Positions 33,028 to 41,431 of a stretch of 64,000 bases of DNA are shown piece by piece (the first letter of the stretch is position 1; each line of letters opens with the position of its first letter). Made by a program: the position numbers and the translations under genes. The stretch is taken from contig QOQW01000008.1 in the NCBI GenBank assembly GCA_003327425.1, forward strand, positions 124,001 through 188,000. Reading direction: 5' to 3'. The notes under the pieces were generated by a model. It made no database searches, was not told the origin of the DNA, and saw only the letters and a list, made by a program, of their open reading frames with translations. Source of the DNA: Candidatus Ozemibacter sibiricus (GTDB taxonomy: Bacteria; Muiribacteriota; Ozemobacteria; Ozemobacterales; Ozemobacteraceae).

Positions 33028-34537
33028 CGGAAATCTTCTGGAGGGATGCCTCCCAGCGGGAGCCGCGCCGGATGGCCACCCAGTGGTAGCCGGGCGGGGG
33101 GGCCAGGAAGATGCGCTCCTTCACCGAGATCCAGTCGTTGATGACCCAATGGTTGATGTCGATGGGGCCTTCTTTGACGTCGCGAGAATGGGCCTCGAGG
33201 ACCGCTTCGACCTTGGAGTTCCGCTGATCGCGCGGCAGGCTGGCGATTCGGGCGGGAGGCAGTTCCTTCTTGAAGGTGAGGGTCGGGCGGGTGGGGGCCG
33301 CCGCTGGCGGCGGCGCGGCGAAGGGAGCGACCCGGCCCGGCGGCGGTCGTTCATCTTTGGCGACCCGGTCGGCGGCGCCCTCTCGCGCAAGAGGTTCAGC
33401 CAAGGCTTCACCGGTTCCCTTGGCCAGGAGCAGTTCGCCGCGGGTAGCCGAAGGACCTGGGCGGATCTTGGGCGCGAAGGGGTCGGTCGGACCCGCTGGG
33501 GCCAGCTGAACCCGGGCTTTGGTGGCGGGCAGGGAGGACGGTCGGGCGGCGGGCAAGGGGCGGGGGCGCAGAGCATCGTCGTCAAGCGGCTCTCCCCGCA
33601 CGATGGGGAGGGAATCGGCCGCGAACCCTTCGGCCTCCTGGGGGGCGGGGGCGGGAACGCGCGCGGAATCGAGAGCCAAGCTTTGCCGCACCGGTATCTC
33701 ATCCGGCAGGGGGGCTTCGCGAGCCCGCGACACGGCCGGCACGGGCGGCGCGGGCGGCGTGGGTGCGGGCGAAGCGGCGGGCCGCGGCATGGCCAACGGA
33801 AGGGCGGGAGGGGGAAGGAGGGGATTGGTCTCGAGGTCGGGGGCGCCAGGATCGAGGCGAGCGACCTCGAAAACGGCCGAGGCGTCAGCGGGTTGGGCGG
33901 TCGCTTCTTCGGTCGCTGCCGCCATCAGGGCCACGGCGGTGGGGGGCGAGCCCCCGGGTTGGCCGCTGACGTCAGGGCCGGGCATGGGCAGGGCGGCGGC
34001 GGGGGCCCCGGGGCCCTGACCGACAGAGCTGGACTCGAGTGGGGCGAGACCTTCTTGGCTCTGAGGCGCCGCGGGAAGAGGGGCGGCCGTCTCTACGGTG
34101 TCGACGAGGGGGGCGCTTTTGGCCTTCTCTTCTCGGCGGGCCAGCGCCAGAGGCGCGGGCGGCGCCTGGAGGGTCGGGCCGACCCGGGGCGAGGCCGGGG
34201 TCAGCCAGCTTACCGAGAGGGCGAGGAAGAGACCGACCACGCCGCCGGCCAGGGCGGCCGGCCACCAGGACCGGCGCCACCAGGCCAGCCACCAGGGGGT
34301 GCGTTCGGCGGCCCGTCGACGCGCCTCGGCGGGGATGGCGATGATGCGGTCGGCGAGGGCGACCGGGGGGCAGCGGTTGCCGATCTGGGCGAAGCCGCTG
34401 GCCAGCTGCTTCTCGTAGGTCAGCCAGGCCCGGCAGGGCTCGCACCCGGCGATGTGGCGCATCGCCTCATCGTCGGTCTCGATCGCCGGGAGGGTGGTGG
34501 GATCGCCCAGTCGTTCGCGGAGTTCTTCGCAGTTCAT
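33020..34537 (-). CDS. Membrane anti-sigma factor with zinc-finger head and very long Pro/Ala periplasmic region
   Basis: 505 residues. The cytoplasmic zinc-binding anti-sigma (ZAS) motif H28-x3-C32-x2-C35 is followed by one membrane helix (WWPAALAGGVVGLFLALSVSWL, about 92-113). Next come some 300 residues of Pro/Ala-rich low complexity and a C-terminal folded stretch ending APPPGYHWVAIRRGSRW, which resembles the end of RcnB-type periplasmic proteins. It binds and inhibits the ECF sigma encoded just upstream, with an ATGA overlap. The long linker suggests sensing far from the membrane, perhaps at the wall or outer membrane. Confidence 0.85.
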   Translation of the reverse strand: MNCEELRERLGDPTTLPAIETDDEAMRHIAGCEPCRAWLTYEKQLASGFAQIGNRCPPVALADRIIAIPAEARRRAAERTPWWLAWWRRSWWPAALAGGVVGLFLALSVSWLTPASPRVGPTLQAPPAPLALARREEKAKSAPLVDTVETAAPLPAAPQSQEGLAPLESSSVGQGPGAPAAALPMPGPDVSGQPGGSPPTAVALMAAATEEATAQPADASAVFEVARLDPGAPDLETNPLLPPPALPLAMPRPAASPAPTPPAPPVPAVSRAREAPLPDEIPVRQSLALDSARVPAPAPQEAEGFAADSLPIVRGEPLDDDALRPRPLPAARPSSLPATKARVQLAPAGPTDPFAPKIRPGPSATRGELLLAKGTGEALAEPLAREGAADRVAKDERPPPGRVAPFAAPPPAAAPTRPTLTFKKELPPARIASLPRDQRNSKVEAVLEAHSRDVKEGPIDINHWVINDWISVKERIFLAPPPGYHWVAIRRGSRWEASLQKISGP

Positions 34538-35103
34538 GCCACTTCCCTCTCTCCGTGGGCGCCGAGGCAGGACATCAGCAGCCGGTCGAGGCGCAGGCGA
34601 GCCTGACGAACCCGGGTCTTGGCCGTCCCCAGCGGAACTTCGGTGACTTTGGCCAGTTCAGGGATGGACAGCCCCCCCAGGTAGATGAGACCGATGATGA
34701 TCCGGTCGTCTTCGGCCAGTTGAGGCAGGCACGTATCGATCAATTTCACCATCTGCTCCCGGTCGAGTTTCTGGATCACCCAATCCTCGACCCGCACGCC
34801 CGGATCGGCGACCTCGGGCGGGTTGTCGGCCAGCACCTCCCGGTGCGGCTTCCGGCGCCACTCGTCGATCAGCAGGTTGCGGGCGATATGGAAGATCCAG
34901 GTCTGCAGACTCCCGGTGTGGAACGCTTCGCGATGCCGGTAGAGCCGTTCGAACACGCCTTGGGTCATGTCCATGGCCAGCTCGGGCTGGCTGGTGTTCT
35001 TCAGGAAGAACTGGTACAACCGCCCCCCGAACATGGCGTAGAGCTTTTCCCAGGCCGGTTGAGACCCACGGACGGCTTCTCGCCAGAGTTCCTCGGGTGT
35101 CAT
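34534..35103 (-). CDS. ECF-family RNA polymerase sigma factor
   Basis: 189 residues. Region 2 (about 20-90: ELAMDMTQGVFERLYRHR, LQTWIFHIARNLLIDEWRRK) binds the -10 element. Region 4 (about 125-180: LAEDDRIIIGLIYLGGLSIPELAKVTEVPLGTAKTRV is the contiguous helix-turn-helix region) binds the -35. It is coupled to its anti-sigma factor by a 4-bp overlap. It follows the DUF2325 gene by 51 bp on the same strand, so both may share a transcript. Confidence 0.95.
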   Translation of the reverse strand: MTPEELWREAVRGSQPAWEKLYAMFGGRLYQFFLKNTSQPELAMDMTQGVFERLYRHREAFHTGSLQTWIFHIARNLLIDEWRRKPHREVLADNPPEVADPGVRVEDWVIQKLDREQMVKLIDTCLPQLAEDDRIIIGLIYLGGLSIPELAKVTEVPLGTAKTRVRQARLRLDRLLMSCLGAHGEREVA

Positions 35104-35154
35104 CCTTCGTCACCCCAAACGGCAGGTCGACGGGGGGGATTTAGCTGGCTCACA

Positions 35155-36849
35155 TCATCCTCCTGTGGGGGCGGGAGATTTCTTGAATTTCTCCAGGATC
35201 TGCTGACGGAGGGAGCCCGCCCCGCTGCTATGGATCAGGAACAGGGTCTGATGGGGGCCGACGGCATGGCGGGTCTGCCAGGTGTGCAGGTGGCCGGCAT
35301 AACTGGTGATCACGACGATGACGTCGCAGCGGCCGACGATTTCGGCGGTGCGCGCCTGGCTGATGGTGTGATACCCCTCGTACCATTCGTAATCGGCGTC
35401 ACGCACCCCGGCCTCTTCGAGCACGGGCCGGTAGTGGTCGCGGCCGACGCCGCCGAAGACCACGACCCGTTTGCCGGCCAGCAGGCCCGCCACCGACTTG
35501 GCCATCTCGTCGGGAATCGCTTTCAGTTCGCGGAGTTTCTGGGTCAGTTGCTGATTCTCGGCGTCGAGGTTCCGGATGATGGTGCGCAGTTCGGCGTCCT
35601 CCTCGAGCAGGGCGTCTCGTTCACGCAAGGCCTGATTCATCCGGGATTCCATGGCCTGCATCTGCTTCTGGACCTCGACCGGATCGAGCTTCTGCAGTTT
35701 CTGCCGCAGCTCTTGAGCTTCCTGGCGGAGGGCCCGGGCGTCGGCGAGCGCCTGATCCCGTTCGATGGCGGTCTGCCGGAGAGTGTCGCGCAGGCCCTGG
35801 GTTTCGGCCCGCAGCGTATCCAGGCGATTCTGCCATTCGCGTTTGTGGCTTTCGAACTCGGCGCGGCTGACCGAGGGCCGGGTCTGGTTGAAATGTTTGA
35901 GGACGAAGTGATGATGCGTGAAGACCTCGAGGATGTCCTGCAGGTAGTCGATGATGGCCTCGCGCTTGTCGGGGCCCCCGCCCGCCGGGTCGTTGAACTC
36001 GGCGACCAGCAGTTTGAGCATCTTCTTGGCTTCGCGATAGGCTTTGTCGAGGTCCTCGTAGAAGGTCGGCCGCACCAGGCCGAAGGTGCGGGTCTCGTTG
36101 AAGACCCACTCGAGATCCTGGAAGTCGCCGGCTTCGAGCAGGAGCCAGGCGCGCACCAGCCCGCCCTGGGTCATCTCGTTCTTCAGTTCGTCGACGACGA
36201 GCCGGAGGGCGGCCTGCTGGTCGGCGCGGGTCGTGGGCACGACGAAGGTGTCCTGGGCTTTGAGTTCTTCGCGGCAGACCGTCGAGATCTGTTTCAGCAG
36301 CTTGAGGAAGGAAGGATACTCTTCGCTGTCGAGGAAGACTGCGGCCAGGATGGCCTTGCGCTTGAGGAAGGAGCGGGAATGGAAGCGGGGCTCCCCCCCG
36401 ATCTGGATGGTCGGCGGCATGGCCGCTTTGGGCACGACCGGCACCTTGGGGCCTTTCCCGTTCTTGCTGTCGCTGGCGGGTTCGGTCGCTGGCGGGGGGC
36501 GCGACAACCGACGGATCCGCTCATCCATCAGTTCGCTCAGGAACTTGGTTTGCATGGGCCCGCCCAGCAGCACGTCGAGCAGATCGCCGACGAACAAGCG
36601 GAAGGGGCGTCCGTATCTCTCGTGCAGGTCGGCGAACAGCTTGTGCGCTCGCCAGGCGCGGTCATCGTCGCTGGTCGCCGGATCGGCGGGCGGTGGCGAC
36701 TTGCGCGCCAGCGAGCGGGCCACCTCGTCGATCAGGGAACTCGGGCGTGACGCCTCGGTGGGCAGACCGGCGAGCCGGTCGAGGTCGCGCAGCTCGCGAG
36801 GCAGCGGGGGCAGGCCGGAGAGGTCGGGCAGGTCGGTCAGTTTCTTCAT
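35155..36849 (-). CDS. Coiled-coil protein with C-terminal DUF2325 domain
   Basis: 564 residues, soluble. A Pro-rich start is followed by a helical region (about 70-330) with no family I recognise, a coiled coil (about 345-455, rich in Gln, Leu, Arg and Glu heptads) and a DUF2325-like domain (about 460-550: GKRVVVFGGVGRDHYRPVLEE, CDVIVVITSYAGHLH). DUF2325 domains are Rossmann-like and often end proteins of unknown signalling function. Three bases separate it from the stop of the upstream GGDEF gene, so the two are one unit. Confidence 0.75.
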   Translation of the reverse strand: MKKLTDLPDLSGLPPLPRELRDLDRLAGLPTEASRPSSLIDEVARSLARKSPPPADPATSDDDRAWRAHKLFADLHERYGRPFRLFVGDLLDVLLGGPMQTKFLSELMDERIRRLSRPPPATEPASDSKNGKGPKVPVVPKAAMPPTIQIGGEPRFHSRSFLKRKAILAAVFLDSEEYPSFLKLLKQISTVCREELKAQDTFVVPTTRADQQAALRLVVDELKNEMTQGGLVRAWLLLEAGDFQDLEWVFNETRTFGLVRPTFYEDLDKAYREAKKMLKLLVAEFNDPAGGGPDKREAIIDYLQDILEVFTHHHFVLKHFNQTRPSVSRAEFESHKREWQNRLDTLRAETQGLRDTLRQTAIERDQALADARALRQEAQELRQKLQKLDPVEVQKQMQAMESRMNQALRERDALLEEDAELRTIIRNLDAENQQLTQKLRELKAIPDEMAKSVAGLLAGKRVVVFGGVGRDHYRPVLEEAGVRDADYEWYEGYHTISQARTAEIVGRCDVIVVITSYAGHLHTWQTRHAVGPHQTLFLIHSSGAGSLRQQILEKFKKSPAPTGG

Positions 36850-36852
36850 GGC

Positions 36853-38409
36853 TCAGGGCCGTTCCGTTCCTTCCTTGCTGGGGGGCCGCTCACGGCCGGC
36901 CTTGGTGGGTTCGGGCCGGCGGCTGGTCGGGGCGTGGACGACCACGCGGTTGCCCCCTTGTTTCTGGGCTCGGCCCAGGGCCTTCTCGACGGCCTGGACC
37001 AGTTCGATGGGCTTGGTCATGGAGGCGGTGGTGCAGGCGACGCCGAAGCTGCCGGTGAGGCGGATCGCCTTCTTGCCGACCCGGAAGGAGGTCGATTCGA
37101 TCATGGCGCGCAGCTTCTCGGCCGCGGTCGAGGCGCCTTCGATCGGGGTTTCCGGTAGCAACAGCATGAATTCATCGCCCCCGAAGCGGGCGACCAGGTC
37201 GTGCACGCGCATGCCGGAGCGGAACAGGCGCCCCAGTTTCTTGAGAACCTGGTCGCCGGCCTGCTCACCGTGGACCTCGTTGATCATCTTGAACCGGTCG
37301 AGGTCGAGCATGACCAGCGAAAGCGGCTTCTTGTGACGGATCGAGCGGCAGAACTCCTCGAGCAGCCGCTGGTGGAAATGTTTCTGGTTGGCAAGGCCGG
37401 TCAGGCCATCGGTGGTGGCCAGATGGAAGAGGCGGGCGCGATGGATGACCAGCGAGGCCTGGGCCGCGAAGAATTTCAAGATCTCGAGGACGGCCGAGGG
37501 GAAGGTCGCGCCGGGGCGTTTCGTGTCGAGATACAGGACGCCGATGGTCGAGTTCTCGATGCGCAGCGGGGTGATGGCGATGGCGGTGATGCCTCGTTCG
37601 GACGGTCGGACCACGGCCGGCACCGCCTCTTCGAGGTCGGCCCCGCTGCCGACGAAGGGCTGACCGGTGCGGAAGCACCGGGAGACCAGCGTGGAAGCGG
37701 CGAGCATGTCCTTCTCGATCTCGCGGGGGGCCATGCCTCGGACGACGACCGTCTCGAGCCGGTCGAGTTCTTCGTTGTACAGCATGATGAAGCCGCGCTC
37801 GGCCAGAGTGACGCGCAGGGCCATCTCGATGGAGAACTCGAGCAGCCGCTGGAAGCTGAAGATCGAGTTGAGAGCGAACGAGACCTCGAGCACGGCCGAC
37901 AGTTCGCGCACCTTCTCGGTCAGGCGCCCGGCCAGCTCGCGCAACAGATCGTGGTACCGCTCGGGAATGGCGGCGTAGGCCTCCTGGAAGGCCTTGTGGA
38001 CGAACTGCTCGTTCCGGGTGAGGAAGAACGGGAAGATGCTCGATTCGAGCGCTCCCACGCCCGTCGAGCTGGGGGCGGGGGCGGGCGCCTCGCCCTCGGG
38101 GGCGGCCTCGGTGATTTCGAGGATGACGGCGTCGGCCAGCTTGACCTTGGCGCCCGGCGGAATGGTGACGACGAACCCGGGCGGAATCTTGCGGTTGTCG
38201 ACGTAGGTGCCGAACGGGCTCTGCAGATCTTGCAGGGAAGCCTCGCCCTGGGCGTTCACGGTGAGCAGGGCGTGTTCCCGTGCGATGCCCAGCCGCTTGA
38301 GGCGGATATCGCAGGTTTCGCCGCTGCCGATCCGGAGACCCCGGTTGGAGGGGAGAACGGGGCCGGAATGCAGCACCCGGCCGGTGGTGTCACGAATGAT
38401 CAAGCGCAT
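36853..38409 (-). CDS. FHA-GAF-GGDEF diguanylate cyclase
   Basis: 518 residues from ATG 38409 (AAGGA eight bases upstream); a frame to 38463 adds 18 residues before the FHA fold and is less likely. FHA domain about 1-95 (LRIGSGETCDIRLKRLGIAREHALL; SPFGTYVDNRKI), GAF domain about 170-320, GGDEF domain about 325-490 with an intact RFGGDEF active site and the inhibitory RxxD (RVHD) exactly five residues ahead. It makes c-di-GMP under control of a phosphothreonine partner and an unknown GAF ligand. The first gene of a likely four-gene unit ending in the sigma/anti-sigma pair. Confidence 0.92.
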   Translation of the reverse strand: MRLIIRDTTGRVLHSGPVLPSNRGLRIGSGETCDIRLKRLGIAREHALLTVNAQGEASLQDLQSPFGTYVDNRKIPPGFVVTIPPGAKVKLADAVILEITEAAPEGEAPAPAPSSTGVGALESSIFPFFLTRNEQFVHKAFQEAYAAIPERYHDLLRELAGRLTEKVRELSAVLEVSFALNSIFSFQRLLEFSIEMALRVTLAERGFIMLYNEELDRLETVVVRGMAPREIEKDMLAASTLVSRCFRTGQPFVGSGADLEEAVPAVVRPSERGITAIAITPLRIENSTIGVLYLDTKRPGATFPSAVLEILKFFAAQASLVIHRARLFHLATTDGLTGLANQKHFHQRLLEEFCRSIRHKKPLSLVMLDLDRFKMINEVHGEQAGDQVLKKLGRLFRSGMRVHDLVARFGGDEFMLLLPETPIEGASTAAEKLRAMIESTSFRVGKKAIRLTGSFGVACTTASMTKPIELVQAVEKALGRAQKQGGNRVVVHAPTSRRPEPTKAGRERPPSKEGTERP

Positions 38410-38601
38410 GCGGCAGGTCCTTGCCTGGCTGGAATCGACCGTCGCTCCCGTGGGGGAGGACAAGGCCCCGGTCTCCCCGGTGCGCCCCAGTATAGCAGAA
38501 CCCTGGGCGCTGGAGAAGACTCTTCACAAGGTGGTACGTCTGAGTGGGGAAGGCTGATCGGGCAACGTCGCAAAACGGTGCCCTGGGTTAGCCAACACGG
38601 C

Positions 38602-38630
38602 TTGTGGAATCCTGTTCTGCGGCGTAGCAT
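38602..38630 (+). promoter_or_regulatory. Candidate promoter before the DUF2135-type gene
   Basis: TTGTGG (38602-38607), 17 bases, TAGCAT (38625-38630). Located 31 bp before the ATG in the divergent gap between two operons. Confidence 0.35.
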
Positions 38631-38661
38631 GACCGAAACGTTCAGCGAGAGGAGAAGATTT

Positions 38662-39672
38662 ATGGCGAGGCTGGCTGTCCCGGTGTCGAGAAGTTGCTGC
38701 AGGGGGGGGCGGCGGGCGCTTGTCCAGGGTGTAGCGCGCGCCTGGCAGGCAGCCGGAGGCCTGTTCTTGGTATTCCTCCTCCTGGGGAGGATGCTGACCG
38801 CCCAGGAGACGGCGGTGACCTTCCAGGTCAACGATTCCATGATCAAAGGGAAGGTGCTGCCCGGCGTGCTCATCGAGGTCTCGTCGGCCGAGGGGGGAAC
38901 CCCGCTGGCCAGCGGCACCACCGACGCCGCGGGCCAGCTTGTGCTGAACCTGCCGCCCGGCAGGTACCAGGCGGCGTTCGCCAAAGCAGGCTATGTCTAC
39001 ATTCCCGGCACTGTCATCGAGGTGGGCGCGGCGCCGCAGACCATCACCACCACGATGACCATGATGATGGAGGCGGTCGGTCTCACCCAGAATCGGCGCA
39101 TCCAGATCGTGTTGAACTGGGGGTTGGGGCCCGACATTCCCGCCGATCTCGATTCCCACGTGGTCTGCGCGTGCGCTTCGCTCGCCCACGTCTACTATTC
39201 CGCCAAAAAGCACGAGGGGGAGGGCCACAGCGCCGAACTCGACGTCGACGACATCGACGGCGGCGGCCCCGAAACCATCACCTTGCTGGATCCGCCTCCC
39301 GGGTCCTACCGCTATTGGGTCCACAACTACTCGTCATGGGCTCCCCATCTTGGCAAGAGCCAGGCCGTGGTGCGGGTGGTGATCGGCGATGCGGTGGCGG
39401 CCGAATTCCGGATGCCGGCTACGATCACGGCCCGGGTCTGGTCGCCGTTCAAGGCCATCGAGGTCGATGCGGCGCTCGAGCCGAAGATCGTCCGGTTCAC
39501 CCCCGAAGAGGAGGCGGCCAATCTGCCGATCCAGATCCCACCGGAACAAACCTATGGCATCGAGGAAAATACCTCCGATCTGACCTGGGGGGGAATCATC
39601 GCCAGCGTCCTGCTGGCCATCCTCGTTGTCGCCGTCATGGCCGTGCGGCGGATCATCCGTCAGGTCGCCTGA
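38662..39672 (+). CDS. Exported membrane-anchored protein with carboxypeptidase-regulatory-like and DUF2135-like domains
   Basis: 336 residues from ATG 38662 (AGGAG at 38650-38654). A signal peptide with a long basic start (GLFLVFLLLGRML, cleavage near TAQE) precedes a beta-sandwich of the CarboxypepD_reg/PEGA type (VLIEVSSAEGGTPLASGTTDAAGQLVLNLPPG is the region, with PGRYQAAFAKAGY). A domain with DLDSHV, DVDDIDGGGPETI and GSYRYWVHNYSS follows, as in YfaP/DUF2135 proteins. One C-terminal membrane helix (IIASVLLAILVVAVMAV) and a basic end anchor it. Probably surface-exposed or periplasmic; function unknown. Confidence 0.7.
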   Translation: MARLAVPVSRSCCRGGRRALVQGVARAWQAAGGLFLVFLLLGRMLTAQETAVTFQVNDSMIKGKVLPGVLIEVSSAEGGTPLASGTTDAAGQLVLNLPPGRYQAAFAKAGYVYIPGTVIEVGAAPQTITTTMTMMMEAVGLTQNRRIQIVLNWGLGPDIPADLDSHVVCACASLAHVYYSAKKHEGEGHSAELDVDDIDGGGPETITLLDPPPGSYRYWVHNYSSWAPHLGKSQAVVRVVIGDAVAAEFRMPATITARVWSPFKAIEVDAALEPKIVRFTPEEEAANLPIQIPPEQTYGIEENTSDLTWGGIIASVLLAILVVAVMAVRRIIRQVA

Positions 39673-39806
39673 CCCAGGCGCGCCGGGGGGCAGGTTCTGG
39701 GCGGGGGCGCCGGGCCGCTTCCTTCCGAGCTGTCCGGGGCATCGGCGCCGAAAAGGGCGCGCCAGCGAGGGCGCGGACGCGCGCGAGCAAAGAGGGAGCG
39801 GGCGGC

Positions 39807-41063
39807 TCAGGAGCGACCGAGACTTTGCAGGAAGCGCAAGCGCACGGCTTCCGGCGCGGTGCCGTGCAGGGCTTCATATTCGTACCCGGCCTCGCTGCCG
39901 GCTGGCAGGCCGGGTAACAGGAACAGACGGAGCCGCTCTTTCTTCCAGGAGGTCGAGAAGGTCGTCCGAGTGACGTATTCGACCCAGACCTGGCGCGACG
40001 ACAAGGCGGCGAAAGCGCGACGGGACATGGTGCCGGTGTAATGGCGGCGGCCCTCCTTCTCGGCCACGAACTGCAGGCGGCCGAGGAGTCGGCCCTCGAA
40101 GTCGGTGACCTGCATACGGTCGCCGATCCGGCGGCCGGCCGGTTCGATCCAGAAGGAAAAGGGGAAGGCGTCGGTTCCGGGCGGCAGATCGGGACGCCGG
40201 ATCTGGTAGGCGACGCCGGGGTTTTCGAACCCGGCCTTCTCTTCGAGCCGGTCGGTGCGGGCGATCAGGTTCTGGAGCTCGCGGGCATACACGTCGGTGA
40301 TGGCTTCGATGGCCGCCAGCGCATCGTCATTGCATACGGCGAGCAGGCCGGCCTGCAGCGCCGCCAGTTGGCCGACGCGGGCGAAGAGCACGTTCCGTTC
40401 GCTGCCCAGGGTGCCCGACCATTCCAGGATGGCGGCATACCGCTCGCGGTAGAGGCTCAATACTCGGGCTTGCGCAGGCGTCAGCCGCCAGCCGCGGGCC
40501 GCCACCCCTTGCTGCAGCTTGGCGAGCCCAGGCTGCAGGGTATGCTGGATGAGCGTCCGGACCTGGGGCAGGTGCAGTTGGGAAAGGCACAGCGCTGGCT
40601 CGTGGGCTTCCAGAGGTTCGATCAGTCGCCGGAACTGCTCGGGCGCTACCTCCTTCCCGGTCGGGGCCAGAGGGGAAGGCGCGGCGGGCTGACCCGGTGG
40701 CGCAGGCTGGCCGGTGGCGCTCGGGCGGGCCGGCGGCCACGTCGAGGGAGGCGCCGGCACGGTAGGGGATTGACCCCGGGCCGGAGCGGCCGGAAAGCTC
40801 GATCCAGGCTTCTGAGGGGAAACTGGCGCAAGACGCGGCGCTGATGGTGCGGCGGCGGGTGGCTGCCCGCGCGCGATGGGGGCCCCGCACATCCCGCAGA
40901 ATTTGAGCGAGCTGGGCAGGTCGGTGCCGCAGGCCGGGCAGGGAGCCGCCCCCACCCAGACGGGAAGCAGGATGCAGCCCAGGAGCATTACGAGGCCCAA
41001 GGCACGGCACAGCCAGCGGCCCAGGCGGAAGGCGACTGGCGCAGTGACAGACAGCGGCGACAT
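39807..41063 (-). CDS. Exported zinc-ribbon protein of unknown function
   Basis: 418 residues from ATG 41063, preferred because a -10 box lies at 41101-41106 and AAGGA lies ten bases upstream; the longer frame to 41159 would start before the promoter. A hydrophobic segment (LCRALGLVMLLGCILLPVWVG) looks like a signal peptide or anchor and is followed at once by a zinc ribbon CPACGTDLPSSLKFCGMCG. A Pro/Ala linker, a helical domain and a C-terminal beta-rich domain (YQIRRPDLPPGTDAFPF; RQVWVEYVTRTTF) complete it. A zinc ribbon outside the cytoplasm is unusual. The family is unknown to me. Confidence 0.65.
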   Translation of the reverse strand: MSPLSVTAPVAFRLGRWLCRALGLVMLLGCILLPVWVGAAPCPACGTDLPSSLKFCGMCGAPIARGQPPAAAPSAPRLAPVSPQKPGSSFPAAPARGQSPTVPAPPSTWPPARPSATGQPAPPGQPAAPSPLAPTGKEVAPEQFRRLIEPLEAHEPALCLSQLHLPQVRTLIQHTLQPGLAKLQQGVAARGWRLTPAQARVLSLYRERYAAILEWSGTLGSERNVLFARVGQLAALQAGLLAVCNDDALAAIEAITDVYARELQNLIARTDRLEEKAGFENPGVAYQIRRPDLPPGTDAFPFSFWIEPAGRRIGDRMQVTDFEGRLLGRLQFVAEKEGRRHYTGTMSRRAFAALSSRQVWVEYVTRTTFSTSWKKERLRLFLLPGLPAGSEAGYEYEALHGTAPEAVRLRFLQSLGRS

Positions 41064-41100
41064 GTGACTGATGTCCTTGATCCGATCGAAGGTCAACCCC

Positions 41101-41106
41101 ATCATA
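41101..41106 (-). promoter_or_regulatory. Extended -10 (TGCTATGAT) for the exported zinc-ribbon gene
   Basis: Minus-strand TATGAT preceded by TGC. Transcription would start near 41094, about 30 bases before ATG 41063. Confidence 0.4.
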
Positions 41107-41355
41107 GCACTTTTGGTTGCCGACGCGGAAACCGGCGTGCGTCTGACCCTTACGGCCAAATATCAAGGCGTTTTGCCTGCGGGCAGTCGTCTTGAGAAAA
41201 CGCGTTTTCGAGACCGAGCCTGCTCGCCAGTCGGCTCCTGAAGCCGCGCTCGAAGCCTGCTATGAAGCCGCGCCTCATGGCTGCAAAGGCCACGAAGCTA
41301 CCGTACCTCGTGGCGGTCACGCCGAAATAAGATAGCAGAAATTTTATTACAGCAC

Positions 41356-41384
41356 TTGACAACCTCGTCGGGAGGGCTTAAAAT
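41356..41384 (+). promoter_or_regulatory. Consensus sigma-70 promoter of the restriction operon
   Basis: TTGACA (41356-41361), exactly 17 bases, TAAAAT (41379-41384). The best sigma-70 match in the window. Transcription would start near 41391, just before the inverted repeat at 41408-41430. Confidence 0.8.
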
Positions 41385-41407
41385 CGGCCTATGTTTAGTT
41401 TCATTGA

Positions 41408-41430
41408 ATGCAATAACTTGATTATTGCAT
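41408..41430 (+). repeat. Perfect 9-bp inverted repeat at the start of the island operon
   Basis: ATGCAATAA, CTTGA, TTATTGCAT: nine-base arms around a five-base spacer, at about +17 to +39 of the predicted transcript and ending one base before the first ATG (41432). Either a repressor operator or a leader hairpin controlling translation of the first gene, which has no visible ribosome site. Confidence 0.75.
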
Positions 41431-41431
41431 A

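Larger units (their letters stand above)
41064..41431. other. Left junction of the defence island
   Basis: 368 bp without a gene. It contains the minus-strand -10 of the zinc-ribbon gene, the 14-bp palindrome GAAAACGCGTTTTC (41196-41209), two copies of TGAAGCCGCGC near 41240 and 41261, the island promoter (41356-41384) and a long inverted repeat (41408-41430). Base composition turns more AT-rich after 41320. Confidence 0.5.
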
